Origin: Sphingomonas sp. ERG5
Lineage (GTDB): Bacteria > Pseudomonadota > Alphaproteobacteria > Sphingomonadales > Sphingomonadaceae
Reading direction: 5' to 3'
DNA: 39,592 nt
Assembly (NCBI RefSeq): GCF_000803065.1
Contig: NZ_JSXI01000062.1
Coordinates: 1 to 39,592 of the forward strand
The notes under the pieces: generated by a model
Told to the model about the DNA's origin: nothing
Database searches by the model: none
What the model saw: only the letters and a program-made list of their open reading frames with translations
Shown: in pieces, positions 39,304-39,592 of the stretch
Numbering within the stretch: the stretch's first letter is position 1
Layout: each line of letters starts with the position of its first letter
Translations under genes and position numbers: made by a program

Positions 39304-39592
39304 CAGCTGAACATGGTGCCGTCTTCCAGCCGGTTCACCGGCAGGTAGGCGCGTTTATACTCATGGGTTGCGGCGAGCGCCTCGTCGATTTCGACCCCGA
39401 GCCCAGGCGTGTCGCCGGGATGCATCATGCCGCGGTCGAAGCTGTAGGCGTGCGGGAAGACCGCGTCGGTCTCGGGCGTGTGACGCATATATTCCTGCAC
39501 CCCGAAATTGGGCACCGACAGATCGAAATGCAGCGCCGCCGCCATCGCCACGGGCGACAGATCGGTCGCGCCGTGACAGCCAGTGCGGACAT
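39300..39592 (-). CDS. mannonate dehydratase (ManD/RspA type), partial
   Basis: C-terminal 97 residues of an enolase-superfamily D-mannonate dehydratase; the rest lies beyond the right edge, and no start is visible. The frame reads GCHGATDLSPVAMAAAL, then LSVPNFGVQEYMRHT and the family-typical end VNRLEDGTMFSW. It would convert D-mannonate to 2-keto-3-deoxygluconate, the step after fructuronate reductase. This is the enolase-type enzyme, not the UxuA TIM-barrel-type enzyme of E. coli. The TGA stop overlaps the GTG start of the transporter by 4 nt. Confidence 0.9.
   Translation of the reverse strand, partial: VRTGCHGATDLSPVAMAAALHFDLSVPNFGVQEYMRHTPETDAVFPHAYSFDRGMMHPGDTPGLGVEIDEALAATHEYKRAYLPVNRLEDGTMFSW

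Noticed and set aside
1..39592. tRNA, rRNA, prophage or insertion sequence genes
   Set aside because: No tRNA-like arms, rRNA stretches, integrase or transposase motifs were seen when reading the window.

Overview
The window is high-GC, gene-dense DNA from an alphaproteobacterium, most likely a sphingomonad (Sphingomonas or close relative). The signs are tightly packed operons with 1-4 nt overlaps, a TonB-dependent receptor beside glycosidase and esterase genes, secreted S9 peptidases, a hexuronate operon, and intergenic palindromes of the kind sphingomonads scatter between genes. The genus is inferred from gene content and style, not from a marker gene.

Layout. (1) 3-4207, + strand: an alpha/beta hydrolase cut by the left edge, a TPR-like exported protein, then glyoxalase I, nitronate monooxygenase and glyoxalase II in one tight run, and a small lipoprotein. 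(2) 4208-8802: a repeat-rich gap, an exported oligopeptidase B-type S9 peptidase (- strand), a second copy of the repeat, then hslV-hslU (- strand). (3) 8929-12302: a Yip1-family membrane protein, an unusual AT-richer gap with a TGCTGTT/AACAGCA cluster, a barstar-like protein, a membrane-anchored alpha/beta hydrolase and an LprI-like small exported protein. (4) 12468-15547, - strand: pyrimidine degradation genes in the order rutB-rutC-rutD-rutA. (5) 15809-16165: a small exported protein with a good promoter candidate. (6) 16618-23055, + strand: TonB-dependent receptor, HSL-type esterase, TetR regulator, divergent GH1 glycosidase and a beta-lactamase-fold hydrolase, which look like one glycoside-uptake operon. 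(7) 23092-25149, - strand: an exported S9 peptidase starting at TTG. (8) 25494-30663, - strand: GPH-type sugar transporter, Gfo/Idh/MocA oxidoreductase and GH2 beta-mannosidase in one operon, divergent from a MocR-type regulator (30802-32346). (9) 32340-35209: a MetA-like outer-membrane protein, a cytochrome P460-like heme protein and two small exported proteins. (10) 35214-39592, - strand: mannonate dehydratase (cut by the right edge), hexuronate MFS transporter, uronate isomerase and fructuronate reductase, every junction a 4-nt overlap.

How it fits together. The right half is a carbohydrate-scavenging region. A receptor imports an oligosaccharide or glycoside, esterases and glycosidases strip it, a GPH symporter moves sugar across the inner membrane, and the hexuronate operon turns glucuronate into 2-keto-3-deoxygluconate. 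The receptor operon and the beta-mannosidase operon share a partly palindromic promoter element of the form ACAGA-N8-TCTGTAARTGC in the same orientation, which suggests one regulator (perhaps the TetR encoded within the receptor operon) controls both. Several intergenic regions carry imperfect inverted repeats with related sequence. Two of these repeats run into the neighbouring gene and supply its stop codon.
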